From Taibaiella helva (lineage in GTDB: Bacteria > Bacteroidota > Bacteroidia > Chitinophagales > Chitinophagaceae): a stretch of 64,000 bases of DNA. The notes under the pieces were generated by a model. The model saw nothing but the letters and a program-made list of their open reading frames with translations. It made no database searches and had not been told where the DNA came from. A program made the position numbers and the translations under genes. Positions within the stretch are counted from its first letter, which is position 1, and each line of letters opens with the position of its first letter. The stretch lies in NCBI RefSeq assembly GCF_003545695.1, contig NZ_QUZZ01000001.1, positions 496,001 through 560,000 of the forward strand. The letters run 5' to 3'. This document shows, piece by piece, positions 17,502-26,759 of the stretch.

Positions 17502-17538
17502 CAAAAAAATGAGGCCGCTTCTTTTTGGAAGCGGCCTC
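17502..17538 (-). terminator. Intrinsic terminator of tig
   Basis: GAGGCCGCTTC (17511-17521) pairs perfectly with 17528-17538 across a 6-nt loop. On the minus strand the stem is followed by ATTTTTTTG, a full T tract. It lies 25 bases past the tig stop. Confidence 0.88.
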
Positions 17539-17562
17539 TGCAATATGGGATAATCTATCCGA

Positions 17563-18936
17563 TTAATGATGGTGGTGGTGCGAAGGCGCCAGCTTGGAGA
17601 ATTCTTCTTCGCTTACTTCTTCCTGCTTCACCTCCATAACCTCTTCGAGCCTGGCAAACAGCTTGTCGAACAGCAAGCGGCGGTAAGTCTCGTCCATGGT
17701 CTTCTCTTCTTTTGCCATCTTCTCCATATAAGAAGCCATCCAGGGGGCATCTTCTTCTGATTGAAGACCAAAATAGGCCATTACCTTGGCTTTGATATCG
17801 TCCATTACTTCGTCGTAAGAAACCTGGATATCGTTGTCGCGGATCAGCTTGTCGGAGATCAGCGTCCAGCGCAGCTGGTGATCAAAGGAAGGATATTCCT
17901 TTTCCACTTCTTCTTCGGTCTTCTCTTTCTCACCGCCCCTCTTCAGCCACAGCTTCAGGAAATCCACGGGCAGGTCGAGCGGCGTCTCGTGTACCAGCAG
18001 CTCAAACAGCTCGTTCTGGATGCGCTCTTTGGCAATACGGTCAGTTTCCTTTTCCAGCTCCTGTTTTACTCTTTCCCTGAACGCAGCTTCGTCCTTGATC
18101 TCTGCGCCGGGGAAGGCTTCCGCATAGAACTCTTCGTTCATCTCGCGCGGGATCAGGCGGCCGATCTTAGTCAGGGTAAGCTTGTAATAATGGTTGGGCG
18201 CTTCGGCGTCGTCGGCCTTGCGCAGCGCGCTTTTCATGAACTCGGGCAGCTCTTCGGCTGTGCACTCTTCGGCGGGCTTGAATACGATAGTGCCTTCGGG
18301 CTTGATGCCTTTCAGCTTTTCGGCCAGCTTCTTGGGCATTTGCTCCAGGGTAACCACGTCTTCCGTTTTGGCCGCATCTTCCGCTACGTTGCCATCGGCG
18401 TCGCAGGCTTCGTAAGTGGCATAAACGATATCGGTATCTTTTTCGAAAGATTCGGGATTTTCCACCTTACCGGCACGGCGGGTGATGTTCTCAGTCTCGT
18501 CGTTGACCAGCTTGTCGCTTACCTGGATCTTGTAGCGGGTCACGCTGCCTTTCTTGTTCAGCGGCGTGATCTCGAAGTCGGGCTTCAGGCCGATCTCGAA
18601 AGAGAAATCAAAATCGGAAGGCTGGTTCATGTCAAACTTCAGCTCGCGGTTTTCCATAGCCACCGGCTGTGCAAAGATCTCGGGCTTATGCTCGGAGAGG
18701 TAGTTTTGCAACTCACGATTGGCACTGTTCAGCACTTCTTCCACGAATACAGACTGGCCGTACATTTTACGCACCATGCCAACAGGTACGCTGCCTTTAC
18801 GGAAGCCCGGTATGTTGGCATTCTTACCATATTTTTTCAAAGCACTCTCAAAAGAAGGGAGGTAATCTTCTTTGGTAATTTTCACCACCAGTTTATCGTG
18901 GAGGTTACCGATGGATTCACGAGTTACCGTTGCCAT
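17563..18936 (-). CDS. tig: Trigger factor, ribosome-associated chaperone
   Basis: The 457-aa chaperone binds nascent chains at the ribosome exit. The N-terminal ribosome-binding signature GFRKGSVPVGMVRKMYG is at about residues 41-57. The middle FKBP-like region is weakly conserved, as usual in this phylum, and the C-terminal arm domain follows. The C-terminus is odd: the last residues are LAPSHHHHH, five consecutive histidines encoded by CAC/CAT codons before TAA. Upstream lie the tRNA-Leu terminator and about 54 AT-rich bases that must contain the promoter, although no exact -7 box is seen. Confidence 0.93.
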   Translation of the reverse strand: MATVTRESIGNLHDKLVVKITKEDYLPSFESALKKYGKNANIPGFRKGSVPVGMVRKMYGQSVFVEEVLNSANRELQNYLSEHKPEIFAQPVAMENRELKFDMNQPSDFDFSFEIGLKPDFEITPLNKKGSVTRYKIQVSDKLVNDETENITRRAGKVENPESFEKDTDIVYATYEACDADGNVAEDAAKTEDVVTLEQMPKKLAEKLKGIKPEGTIVFKPAEECTAEELPEFMKSALRKADDAEAPNHYYKLTLTKIGRLIPREMNEEFYAEAFPGAEIKDEAAFRERVKQELEKETDRIAKERIQNELFELLVHETPLDLPVDFLKLWLKRGGEKEKTEEEVEKEYPSFDHQLRWTLISDKLIRDNDIQVSYDEVMDDIKAKVMAYFGLQSEEDAPWMASYMEKMAKEEKTMDETYRRLLFDKLFARLEEVMEVKQEEVSEEEFSKLAPSHHHHH

Positions 18937-18990
18937 GTTTATAATTTTTAAAAGGTTGTCTTGCTGTTATTTATTAAAATTTATACTCAA

Positions 18991-19020
18991 GAAAAAACAA
19001 AACCCCGCTCTCATGCGGGG
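18991..19020 (-). terminator. Intrinsic terminator of tRNA-Leu
   Basis: CCCCGC (19003-19008) pairs with GCGGGG (19015-19020). On the minus strand the stem is followed by TTTTGTTTTTTC. It begins 12 bases after the 3' end of the tRNA. Confidence 0.85.
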
Positions 19021-19032
19021 CTCTTATCTTAG

Positions 19033-19114
19033 TGCGGGTGGAGGGACTCGAACCCCCAAGCCTCGCGGCACTAGATCCTAAGTCTAGCGTGTCTGCCAAT
19101 TTCACCACACCCGC
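19033..19114 (-). tRNA. tRNA-Leu(UAG)
   Basis: The minus strand folds as an 82-nt class II tRNA. The acceptor GCGGGTG pairs with CACCCGC, the discriminator is A, the anticodon stem CTAGA/TCTAG encloses loop CTTAGGA with anticodon TAG, a variable arm TGCCGCGAGGCTT follows, and the T loop GGTTCGAGTCC is present. No CCA is encoded. It has its own promoter and terminator. Confidence 0.95.
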
Positions 19115-19131
19115 GCCTCAAAAAAGGAGTG

Positions 19132-19160
19132 CAAAAGTACGGATAATCTTGGAAAACCAA
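19132..19160 (-). promoter_or_regulatory. Promoter of tRNA-Leu
   Basis: On the minus strand TTG (19158-19160) is followed after 18 bases by TACTTTTG (19132-19139), matching TTG-N17-23-TAnnTTTG, the Bacteroidota housekeeping promoter. It lies 18 bases before the tRNA 5' end. Confidence 0.75.
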
Positions 19161-19197
19161 GCATATAGAAGATTTTTTTTAAGCGCTGCGGGAACGC

Positions 19198-19839
19198 TCA
19201 TTCTACCAGCCCCAGCAGCAGTGCAGCCTTGGCCAGCCCTACATTATTGCTGACCTCCAGCTTCTTGTGTAAATTAAAGCGATGGGTCTCCACGGTACGC
19301 AGGCTCAGGAAAAGCTTATCGGCGATCTGCTGGCTGGTCAGCTCGGCCACGATCAGTTGCAGGATTTCCTTTTCACGGCTGGTGAGGTTGGGCGACCTGC
19401 CGGGTGTATGCTTTTTCTGGTGCAGCACATTGTAGAACATTTGCTCCTTGAGCGAAGGCTCGATATATTCCTGTCCGTTGTACACCTGCTCTATGGCGTG
19501 CACCAGCGATAGCTTGTCCGTATTCTTCAGCACATAGCCCTTGCAGCCCTGTCTTATCATCGAGCGGACATAGATGGGCGCATCGAGGCTCGTCAGGGCT
19601 ACGATCTTTATATCGGGATACAGACGGCGGATAATGGGCACAAGCTCGGTACCTTTCTGGTCGGGCAGCAGTATGTCGAGCAGCAGCACATCGGGCTGCT
19701 GCTGCGTAAGGCCCTCCATCAGCGCTGCCGCTGAAGTGTAAGTCCCTTTTACCCGTATCGAGGACGCCGACAGCAGCATATTTTGCAGGCCTTCTATAGC
19801 AAGGGGATGATCGTCGGTAATAGCAACAGTGATGGGCAT
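19198..19839 (-). CDS. NarL/LuxR-family response regulator
   Basis: The 213-aa protein has a receiver domain with the acidic pair DD at residues 9-10, the phospho-acceptor Asp55 in LLLDILLPD, and a Lys in the GYVLKN segment. A C-terminal LuxR-type helix-turn-helix follows (LTSREKEILQLI to SLRTVETHRFNLHKKL). ATG 19839 is chosen; it lies two bases after the kinase stop (19842-19844). An in-frame TTG at 19845 would overlap that stop. Co-transcription with the kinase makes them a two-component pair; the 9-bp palindrome at 21958-21983 is a candidate autoregulatory site. Confidence 0.92.
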   Translation of the reverse strand: MPITVAITDDHPLAIEGLQNMLLSASSIRVKGTYTSAAALMEGLTQQQPDVLLLDILLPDQKGTELVPIIRRLYPDIKIVALTSLDAPIYVRSMIRQGCKGYVLKNTDKLSLVHAIEQVYNGQEYIEPSLKEQMFYNVLHQKKHTPGRSPNLTSREKEILQLIVAELTSQQIADKLFLSLRTVETHRFNLHKKLEVSNNVGLAKAALLLGLVE

Positions 19840-19841
19840 GA

Positions 19842-21929
19842 TCAATTGGTTCGTTTATTGATGGTGAATTCAAGATAGACAGAGGTTCCCTTCCCGGGGC
19901 TGCTGCGCAGGTCCATATAGCCTTTAAGCGAAGCGGTACGGGAGCGGAGGTTGCGCAGGCCTATGCCTTCCGGCGCCGGCGCCTCCAGGCCGAAGCCTTT
20001 CCCGTTATCCTCAACGGTAATGTTCAGCAGGCCCTCGTTATAGATCATCTGTACCAGGGCTTGTGTAGCGGCGGCGTGTTTCAGTACATTCTGCACCAGC
20101 TCCTGGATGATGCGGTAGACCGACAGCTCAAATCCCGGATCGAAGCGGGGAATGTCGGTATACTGCAGGTCGATATCGAGACCGCTGTGCTGTACATTCC
20201 TGCAGAAATAGTAGACCGCTTCGGAAAGCCCGCCTTCAAGCAGCGTATCGGGCAGCAGGTTATGTGCGGTGGCCCTGAGTTCGGTGGTGGCTTCGTCCAG
20301 GCGGCTGATGATCTGCCGGAAATCGCCGGCGCCTTCCAGGCTGTGGTGCCGCTCGGGTAGTACGCTCAGGTTCATTTTTACCGCCGAAAATTTGACAACC
20401 ACTCCGTCATGCAGGTCCCGCGCCAGGCGCAGGCGCTCTTCTTCCTCGCCTTCCATCTTAGCTTTCAGCGCCAGGATTTCCCCGTCTTTTTCCAGGTTAA
20501 GAATGTAAGACCGGTGCAGCTTTTCCCGCTGCTGCTTCCGGGTATACAAGCCCGACAGGATAAGCGCCAACAGCAAGCCGCCCGCACCCAGGCCGCCGAT
20601 CCAGATATTCTTCTCCCGTATGCGGTTACGCTCCGTAATCAGCTGCAGCTCCTTTTGCGCCAGCAGCTTGTCTTTTTCTGCTGTCTTGTATTTCATCTCC
20701 ACCTCGGCAATACGTCCAGCGTTGTTGCTGCCGGTGAAGCTGTCCTGTATTTTCAGCTGCCGCTCTTTGTAATAGAGCGCTTTTTTGTATTGACCCAGCC
20801 CGGCATAGATCGTGCTCAGGTGGTCGTAGCCATCTCCCACATTGACAAGGTTATTGTATTGCTCGGCATAAGCAACTGCGGGCAGCAGGTAGCGCTTGGC
20901 TATGGCATACTGACCGGTATGCGTGTACACGCAGCCCATAAGGTACGACGCGCTCAGCCATTCGGCGGTGGAGCTGATCCCGCTGGCCTTGTCGTAAGCC
21001 TCGCGGGCCATACGCTGAGCCTCGGGATACCTGCCCTCCTTGGCCAGGGTTGCGCCCAGGATAAAGGCGCTGGTATAGATAAGATGCACATCATTCTTAC
21101 GGTGGGCATAAGCCAGGGCAGGGTAGTGATAGGCCTTGGCCTCTTCGTACTGCTTTTTCTGGTAATAAATGGTGCCTTTATTGGCGATCATATTGATGAT
21201 CTCCGATGAGTCGCCGCGGTGTTTGGCCAGGGCGATCGCCTTGTCCATAAGCGGCCATACCTTGTCCCATTGTTCCAGGCGCATTTGGATATTAGCCAGA
21301 CCGGTATAGGCCCTGATGAGAATGGCATGATTGGTATCTGCCTGGCGTGTGCCCGACAGTATGCGATAGTAGAGCTTCGTTGCGGAATCTGCCTTTCCTT
21401 TTTGCCAGTAGGCATCGGCAGCATTGGTGAAAGTAAGATAGTAATAATAGCTGTCGACAACACACCGGGGTGTTTGTACCGCAACCTTCTGGTACAAGGC
21501 GATAGACTGATCGTAAGCGCCTACCTGGACATACAGGCCGGATAGGGAAAAGTATTGCTTGAAAGGGTATTCGCCCTTTTGCCGATAAGCTTCTGCCGAT
21601 AGGCTCATGAACCGGATAGCCGATGGATAATCTGCTTTGGCAATATACCAGGAGCCTATATACGTGAGAATGCGCGCCCGGTGCCGGTGCTGGTTTCGCA
21701 GTTGGGATTCCCTTAAAGCTGCTTTGTAATAGACGATGGCGCTATCCCTGTTGCCGCTGCCGTTCTGTAGCTTGTAGCCCCGGTCCAGCATACGGTATAT
21801 GGCCACAGAATCCACATAGTCCAGCGGACCGTCTGGCAGGCTGCCCAGCCGGGAAAAGAGCTCCTGTCCGTTCGTCATAAACGGGAACAGTGCAAACACA
21901 AGTAATCCTAAGCGCCTCATTTTCCTCAT
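19842..21929 (-). CDS. TPR-containing sensor histidine kinase (HisKA_3 type)
   Basis: The 695-aa protein has a signal peptide, a periplasmic region of TPR-like helical repeats (about residues 35-400), one membrane helix (IWIGGLGAGGLLLALILSGL, about 440-460), a short coiled coil, and a NarX-type kinase core. The phospho-acceptor box is ARDLHDGVV, the N box is QELVQNVLKHA, and the ATP lid boxes are EDNGKGF and GIGLRNLRSR. It should phosphorylate the adjacent response regulator. The signal sensed by the TPR domain is unknown; this architecture is common in Bacteroidota. Confidence 0.92.
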   Translation of the reverse strand: MRKMRRLGLLVFALFPFMTNGQELFSRLGSLPDGPLDYVDSVAIYRMLDRGYKLQNGSGNRDSAIVYYKAALRESQLRNQHRHRARILTYIGSWYIAKADYPSAIRFMSLSAEAYRQKGEYPFKQYFSLSGLYVQVGAYDQSIALYQKVAVQTPRCVVDSYYYYLTFTNAADAYWQKGKADSATKLYYRILSGTRQADTNHAILIRAYTGLANIQMRLEQWDKVWPLMDKAIALAKHRGDSSEIINMIANKGTIYYQKKQYEEAKAYHYPALAYAHRKNDVHLIYTSAFILGATLAKEGRYPEAQRMAREAYDKASGISSTAEWLSASYLMGCVYTHTGQYAIAKRYLLPAVAYAEQYNNLVNVGDGYDHLSTIYAGLGQYKKALYYKERQLKIQDSFTGSNNAGRIAEVEMKYKTAEKDKLLAQKELQLITERNRIREKNIWIGGLGAGGLLLALILSGLYTRKQQREKLHRSYILNLEKDGEILALKAKMEGEEEERLRLARDLHDGVVVKFSAVKMNLSVLPERHHSLEGAGDFRQIISRLDEATTELRATAHNLLPDTLLEGGLSEAVYYFCRNVQHSGLDIDLQYTDIPRFDPGFELSVYRIIQELVQNVLKHAAATQALVQMIYNEGLLNITVEDNGKGFGLEAPAPEGIGLRNLRSRTASLKGYMDLRSSPGKGTSVYLEFTINKRTN

Positions 21930-21957
21930 GGATGGTCCGCGTTGCGGCTAAGTATAA

Positions 21958-21983
21958 CTACGTAATCTGACGAAATTACGTAG
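21958..21983. promoter_or_regulatory. 9-bp inverted repeat upstream of the two-component operon
   Basis: CTACGTAAT (21958-21966) and ATTACGTAG (21975-21983) are separated by 8 bases, 29 bases upstream of the kinase start and within the divergent intergenic region. There is no T tract, so an operator for a dimeric regulator is more likely than a terminator. The bound protein is not known. Confidence 0.5.
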
Positions 21984-22014
21984 CTGTAATTTATGAAAAA
22001 AAACAGAAGGCATA

Positions 22015-22022
22015 TAGATTTG
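22015..22022 (+). promoter_or_regulatory. -7 box, possible promoter of the propeller-protein gene
   Basis: TAGATTTG is an exact TAnnTTTG match on the plus strand, about 150 bases before ATG 22171. If used, the transcript has a long leader. The 21958-21983 inverted repeat lies about 30 bases upstream, so both divergent genes could be controlled from it. Confidence 0.4.
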
Positions 22023-22170
22023 TAAGAGCCCCCCGTTCCCTGGCTTCTGCTGAAGGAAGACAGGCGGGACCATGATAAAAGTAGGGTGTTTCCTGCTTTT
22101 GTCTTATGAACAGGCTTTTTCTCAAACCAATACCGGGACGACACAGGGTTCCATTAAACTGTAATACATT

Positions 22171-24537
22171 ATGAAGAAAATGTACCCCTATGTTTTATTG
22201 TTGTTGCTAGGCGGTCTGAGCTATGCGACGGCCTTTACGCAAACGGTCGGTTTTGCCTGGGCACGACAGATCGACAATCCCAACACCGTGGTGTTTTCTC
22301 TGAATGCGGAAGTCAATAAGCATCATGCCATGGCTGTCGACTCACAGGGAAATGTCTATACGACGGGCGCCTTTTGGGGAACAGTCGATTTCGATCCTGG
22401 TCCCGGTGTGGTCGATCTTACCTCCGGTGCAACGATCAGCAGTATCTACATCACGAAGCTCAATGCGCAGGGCAGCCTGGTATGGGCCAGGTGCATGCCG
22501 GTAAGCGCCGGTAACGGATCTGCTTCGGCCATAACCATTGATAAAAAAGGTTCGGTATACATTACCGGCAAGCTGGAAGAGGCATCCACTATCGATTATG
22601 ATCCCGGGCCGGCAACCCTTACCGGCAGCACCACGAACAACAACAGCCTGTTTGTAGCCAAGCTGAACAGCAGCGGGAACCTGGTATGGGCCAAACAGAT
22701 GAACGGCGCTACGGGCGGGCTCAGCGTCAATATACTGAACGAGAGTAAAAGCGTCGTGGTAGATAACGATGAGAACGTATATTTCGGCGGACAGTTCAAT
22801 GGCGGCATTGATCTTGATCCCGGTCCGGGAACGGCCAACTATACCATAGCCAATGTCTGTACCAACTGCATGTCAGTATTCGTAGCGAAGCTGACGCCTA
22901 TGGGCGATTTTGTATGGGGGGGTGAGATGGTCTGTGATGCGGAAGCAGGACTGGAAAATATGGCCGTCGATGCCCAGGCCAATATCTACATGACCGGCAA
23001 CTTTTTTGGCACGATCGACCTCGATCCGACGCCCGGCGTCTATGGCGTGGTGAGCGGTGTTACCGGTTATATTGTCAAGCTCAATACCCATGGAGCCTTT
23101 CAATGGGCCAGGGGCTTGCAGGGTACCGGCCGGCTCTGGTGCCATGGGATCGCTGCCGACGTAACGGGCAATGTGTTCCTTACCGGTGGTTTCTACGGGA
23201 CGGTCGATTTCAACCCGGAAGAAGGACCGGCTAACGTATATAACCTTACCAGTCTCAACCCTTACAGCAGCACCGGGATACCCTATTACGGCGCATTCGA
23301 TGGCTATGTGCTCAAGCTGAACACCAACGGAGGATTCGTATGGGTAAAGCAATACGGTGCGATCCTCTCCGGTAGTTATATCAATGCGGAGCTCGACAAT
23401 GGCAGGGGATTCAGCATTGCTACCGACAGGGCAGGAGCGGTGTATACGGCGGGCGCCTTTATAGAAACGGCCGATTTTGACCCGGGCGCCGGTGTGTCTG
23501 CCCTTACTGCGGGGGCGGGTAAAGTCAACACTTATCTTCAGAAGCTCGATGCTGAAGGCAATTTTGAATGGGTTAAAAACCTCGACAACCAGTATCAGAC
23601 CAGTACGGGCTTTGACATAATGCCGCTGACTGTGGACGTCGACGCCTCCGGCAATGTCTATACTTCCGGCACCTTTAAAAATACCGTAGACTTCGATCCG
23701 GACGCCGGCATATATAACCTGACAGCGGCGACGCCGGCCAGCCACTTTATCCTTAAGCTGGCCTCTTCCTGCGCGCTGACCTCTTCCGTAAAGCGGGATT
23801 CCGCCTGTGGTCCCTATACCTTCAATGGTGAGGTCTATACCGCCAGCGGCTCCTACAGCCAGCCATATATCGGAAGCCTGGGCTGCGACAGCATGGCCAT
23901 ACTCCACCTGGTCATCGAAGGCGACAGCATCAGGCGGGTCGATACGGGCTGCAAGCAATTTGTATTGAACAGTCAAACCTATACCGAAAGCGGCATCTAT
24001 ACCCAGACCTATACCAATGCTGCCGGCTGCGATAGCGTCCTGGTGCTGGACCTGTTGATCAACGCGCCCGATACTGCCGTGACCCTTGCCGGGAGAACGC
24101 TTAGCGCCCGGAGCACGGAGGGCGATTATTATCGATGGATCGATTGCAATGACAACAGTCCCGTGCCGGGAGCGACGACCCGGCAATTCAGCCCGGTGGA
24201 AGATGGCAGCTATGCGCTCGTGATCACGCTGGGCGGCTGCAGCGATACCTCGGCCTGCTATACTATAGGGACCAGCACCACCATCCGTACCGTATCCGGC
24301 AACCGGGTGAAGCTGTATCCCAATCCGGTGAAGGATATGTTGTTCATCGAAGCCGCCCAGGTGCTGGACCATGCTTCGCTAAGGCTTATCGATATTATGG
24401 GCAAGACGGTATTGCTGCAGCAACCGCTGCAGGGGCGGTCTTTCAGGGTGAGCACCGCAAACCTGCCGCCGGGTATCTATTTTGTTGAGCTGGCGGAGGG
24501 AGCCAGGACCTCGAAAGCCAAGCTGGTTAAATACTAA
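22171..24537 (+). CDS. Secreted beta-propeller (SBBP-like) protein with T9SS type A sorting domain
   Basis: The 788-aa protein has a signal peptide, then seven repeats of about 70 residues with the pattern D.xGNVY.TG.F.GTVDFDPGPG followed by a K-L-x-x-x-G-x-x-x-W segment, consistent with a seven-bladed propeller (about residues 45-530). Two 45-residue repeats follow, each starting near CGPYTFNG/CKQFVLNSQ and ending GCDS..L.L. The C-terminal 75 residues are a type A T9SS domain with LYPNPVKDMLFIEA and LPPGIYFVEL. The protein is expected on the cell surface or secreted. The repeats resemble surface and adhesion proteins, but no ligand can be inferred. The next gene follows after 39 bp. Confidence 0.85.
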   Translation: MKKMYPYVLLLLLGGLSYATAFTQTVGFAWARQIDNPNTVVFSLNAEVNKHHAMAVDSQGNVYTTGAFWGTVDFDPGPGVVDLTSGATISSIYITKLNAQGSLVWARCMPVSAGNGSASAITIDKKGSVYITGKLEEASTIDYDPGPATLTGSTTNNNSLFVAKLNSSGNLVWAKQMNGATGGLSVNILNESKSVVVDNDENVYFGGQFNGGIDLDPGPGTANYTIANVCTNCMSVFVAKLTPMGDFVWGGEMVCDAEAGLENMAVDAQANIYMTGNFFGTIDLDPTPGVYGVVSGVTGYIVKLNTHGAFQWARGLQGTGRLWCHGIAADVTGNVFLTGGFYGTVDFNPEEGPANVYNLTSLNPYSSTGIPYYGAFDGYVLKLNTNGGFVWVKQYGAILSGSYINAELDNGRGFSIATDRAGAVYTAGAFIETADFDPGAGVSALTAGAGKVNTYLQKLDAEGNFEWVKNLDNQYQTSTGFDIMPLTVDVDASGNVYTSGTFKNTVDFDPDAGIYNLTAATPASHFILKLASSCALTSSVKRDSACGPYTFNGEVYTASGSYSQPYIGSLGCDSMAILHLVIEGDSIRRVDTGCKQFVLNSQTYTESGIYTQTYTNAAGCDSVLVLDLLINAPDTAVTLAGRTLSARSTEGDYYRWIDCNDNSPVPGATTRQFSPVEDGSYALVITLGGCSDTSACYTIGTSTTIRTVSGNRVKLYPNPVKDMLFIEAAQVLDHASLRLIDIMGKTVLLQQPLQGRSFRVSTANLPPGIYFVELAEGARTSKAKLVKY

Positions 24538-24576
24538 GGCTTCCCTGTTCTACGCAGACATTCAACAGAAACGACT

Positions 24577-26742
24577 ATGAAACAGAAACGATTTTTTCCC
24601 CGGCCGCTATGGGTCCTTTTATTCCTCCTGGTGAGCGGAAGCCTGCGGGCGCAGGATTTTACCCAGCTGCCACAGTTCCGTAACGCGAACAGCATATGGA
24701 TGTTCCGGACGAAGGGCGTAAACTTCAATACAAATCCTGCTGCCCTGCAGAACTCTGTAATGACCAGCGGTACCAGCGGCTGCGTCTCCCTTTGCCACCC
24801 GAAAACAGGCCAGCTGCTGTTTTACTCAGATGGTTATTACGTATGGAACCGTAACCACCAGATCATGCCCGATGGCCTGGGCCTGGCGGGATCCGGCCTG
24901 TCGATGCAGAACATCTGTATCGTGCCTTTTATTAATGATACCAGCAAATACTATTTGTTCTATATCAAGCAGGGCGGCATTGTTTTATCCCTTGGCGGAC
25001 CGGCGCCTCCTTTCCCTCCGGGTATTTTCGATTACAACCTGACTTACTCGGTAGTGGATATGAACCTGGATAATGGTCTGGGAGCAATAGTCCCCGGCAA
25101 GAAAAATATCGTTGCAGCACATGGGCCCCTGGGCGATATGATCGCCGCCGTACCCGGCAACAACTGCGATGTGTGGTTGCTGACTCATCCCACTGATGTT
25201 CCCGATGTAAAGGCCTTTCATATCACCGCCGCCGGTGTGGATACTACACCGGTAGTATCGACGCTGACACCCGGCATTACCGGCCCCATGTCCTTTACAG
25301 CGGGCGCCCTGGCGGTATCGCCCGACCGTAAGAAAGTAGCAATGGCCAGCAACAACGGCCTGGAGACTTCCGGCTTCGGCTTCGGGTTTTATGGCACTAT
25401 AGGTGTCCAGGTCGCCGACTTCGATCCGGAGAACGGTACACTGTCGAACAACATGGTACTGACCGATACTTCTATGGGGGAAGGCGTTTGCTTTTCTCCC
25501 GACAATTCCAAGCTGTACAGTGCTTTGATCACTGGTATGATCGATGCCGACAACTGCGGCTATCTGTGCCAGCATGATCTGAGCAGCGGTGTACAGGCCA
25601 CCATTATTGCCTCGCGCTATACCATACCTTATACCGGCGGCGCGCTGCGCCGCCGGGGCGATACGGTTTTCCTGTCGGCTTTCCGCGGGTATTTCAGCCA
25701 GCCTAATCTTGCCGGGGCGGCCTGTGGCTTTGCACCTTCGACAGCCACACCCTTTCTACCGCCCGGCTATCCGCTGGGCAACCTGGGCTATCCCATTGGC
25801 AATGATGTTGTCTTTCCCATGCCACCTGATACGGTAACGCTGGCGATGACCGACACCTGCTTTTTCAGGAAGATAACCCTGCATGCCCCTCCCGGCTATA
25901 AGGATTACGTATGGGGAGATGGTGTGGCAGACAGCATGCACAACTTCTACACTTCGGGACAGTATAAAGTGACTTATAACGACGGCTGCCATACCTATAT
26001 CAAGCCCTATAAGCTGAATGAAATGGGCGCCGGCCTGGGGCCGCGCGATACGGTGATCTGCAAGGCGCCGCCCCTGCTGCTGCAGGCGGGTGTAAAAGGG
26101 CAGGTGCAATCTTTCCTCTGGCAGGATGGCAGCACAGGTAATAGTCTGCAGGTGCTGCAGGACGGGCAATATTGGGTACAGGTACGCTTTGCCGGCGGCT
26201 GCACCCTGGCCGATACCATCTCCATAACCTTTTCCGATGTGCAGCAGGACCTGGGCGACGACAGGATCATCTGCCGCGGAGACCCCGTTAATGTTCTGCT
26301 GAAAGCCAATGTCCCGGCGGGCGGAACAGCCGTCTGGAGCACCGGCGCTACGGGCGAGACCACTATCGTAACGGATACCGGGACCTACAGTGTGAAGGTG
26401 ACTGCAGGCAAATGTACCGGCCGTGACGAGATCACCATCAGCGTGGGCTATTGCGCGTGTCAGCCCCTGGTGCCCAACGCTTTTTCACCCAACGGCGACG
26501 GTATGAACGATTGGTTCAAACCCGTGCTGGCCGCGGATTGCCCGGTAAGCAACTATTCCCTGTCGGTGTACAACCGTTTCGGACAGCGGGTTTTCTTCAG
26601 CGCCAAACCCGGCCAGGGCTGGGACGGGCAGTTCAACGGGCAGCCCTCGGAAGTAGGCACTTATATGTATGAGCTCAGGTACACAGGAGGTGTGCGGAAC
26701 ATAAGCGAATATAAGAAAGGCGACATTAACCTTATCCGTTAG
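24577..26742 (+). CDS. Secreted protein with T9SS type B sorting domain
   Basis: The 721-aa product begins with a signal peptide ending at SLRAQD. The region of about residues 40-410 reads like a WD40/propeller-type domain (GCVSLCHPKTGQLLFYSDGY, VSPDRKKVAMASNNG, CFSPDNSKLYSALI). Ig-like segments with repeated LWQDGSTGNSLQV and WSTGATGETTIV motifs follow. It ends in the type B domain VPNAFSPNGDGMNDWF to EYKKGDINLIR. This architecture, with a T9SS type B tail, is common in gliding-associated surface proteins. No catalytic motif is seen. It lies between two other exported proteins on the same strand (39 bp and 17 bp gaps), probably one operon. Confidence 0.85.
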   Translation: MKQKRFFPRPLWVLLFLLVSGSLRAQDFTQLPQFRNANSIWMFRTKGVNFNTNPAALQNSVMTSGTSGCVSLCHPKTGQLLFYSDGYYVWNRNHQIMPDGLGLAGSGLSMQNICIVPFINDTSKYYLFYIKQGGIVLSLGGPAPPFPPGIFDYNLTYSVVDMNLDNGLGAIVPGKKNIVAAHGPLGDMIAAVPGNNCDVWLLTHPTDVPDVKAFHITAAGVDTTPVVSTLTPGITGPMSFTAGALAVSPDRKKVAMASNNGLETSGFGFGFYGTIGVQVADFDPENGTLSNNMVLTDTSMGEGVCFSPDNSKLYSALITGMIDADNCGYLCQHDLSSGVQATIIASRYTIPYTGGALRRRGDTVFLSAFRGYFSQPNLAGAACGFAPSTATPFLPPGYPLGNLGYPIGNDVVFPMPPDTVTLAMTDTCFFRKITLHAPPGYKDYVWGDGVADSMHNFYTSGQYKVTYNDGCHTYIKPYKLNEMGAGLGPRDTVICKAPPLLLQAGVKGQVQSFLWQDGSTGNSLQVLQDGQYWVQVRFAGGCTLADTISITFSDVQQDLGDDRIICRGDPVNVLLKANVPAGGTAVWSTGATGETTIVTDTGTYSVKVTAGKCTGRDEITISVGYCACQPLVPNAFSPNGDGMNDWFKPVLAADCPVSNYSLSVYNRFGQRVFFSAKPGQGWDGQFNGQPSEVGTYMYELRYTGGVRNISEYKKGDINLIR

Positions 26743-26759
26743 CCTCAAAAAAGACAGCT

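Noticed and set aside
17761-18951. 396-codon plus-strand frame opposite tig
   Set aside because: Shadow of trigger factor; no domain and no promoter.
19169-19195. AGCG...CGCT stem next to a T run as terminator of the response regulator gene
   Set aside because: The T run is on the wrong side for the minus-strand transcript, and the stem is only four base pairs.
22873-24372. 499-codon minus-strand frame opposite the propeller protein
   Set aside because: It has a regular periodicity copied from the opposite repeats and no homology of its own.
24577-26742. Reading the WD40-like region as an enzyme
   Set aside because: No catalytic motif is seen; the repeats and type B tail fit a surface structural protein.
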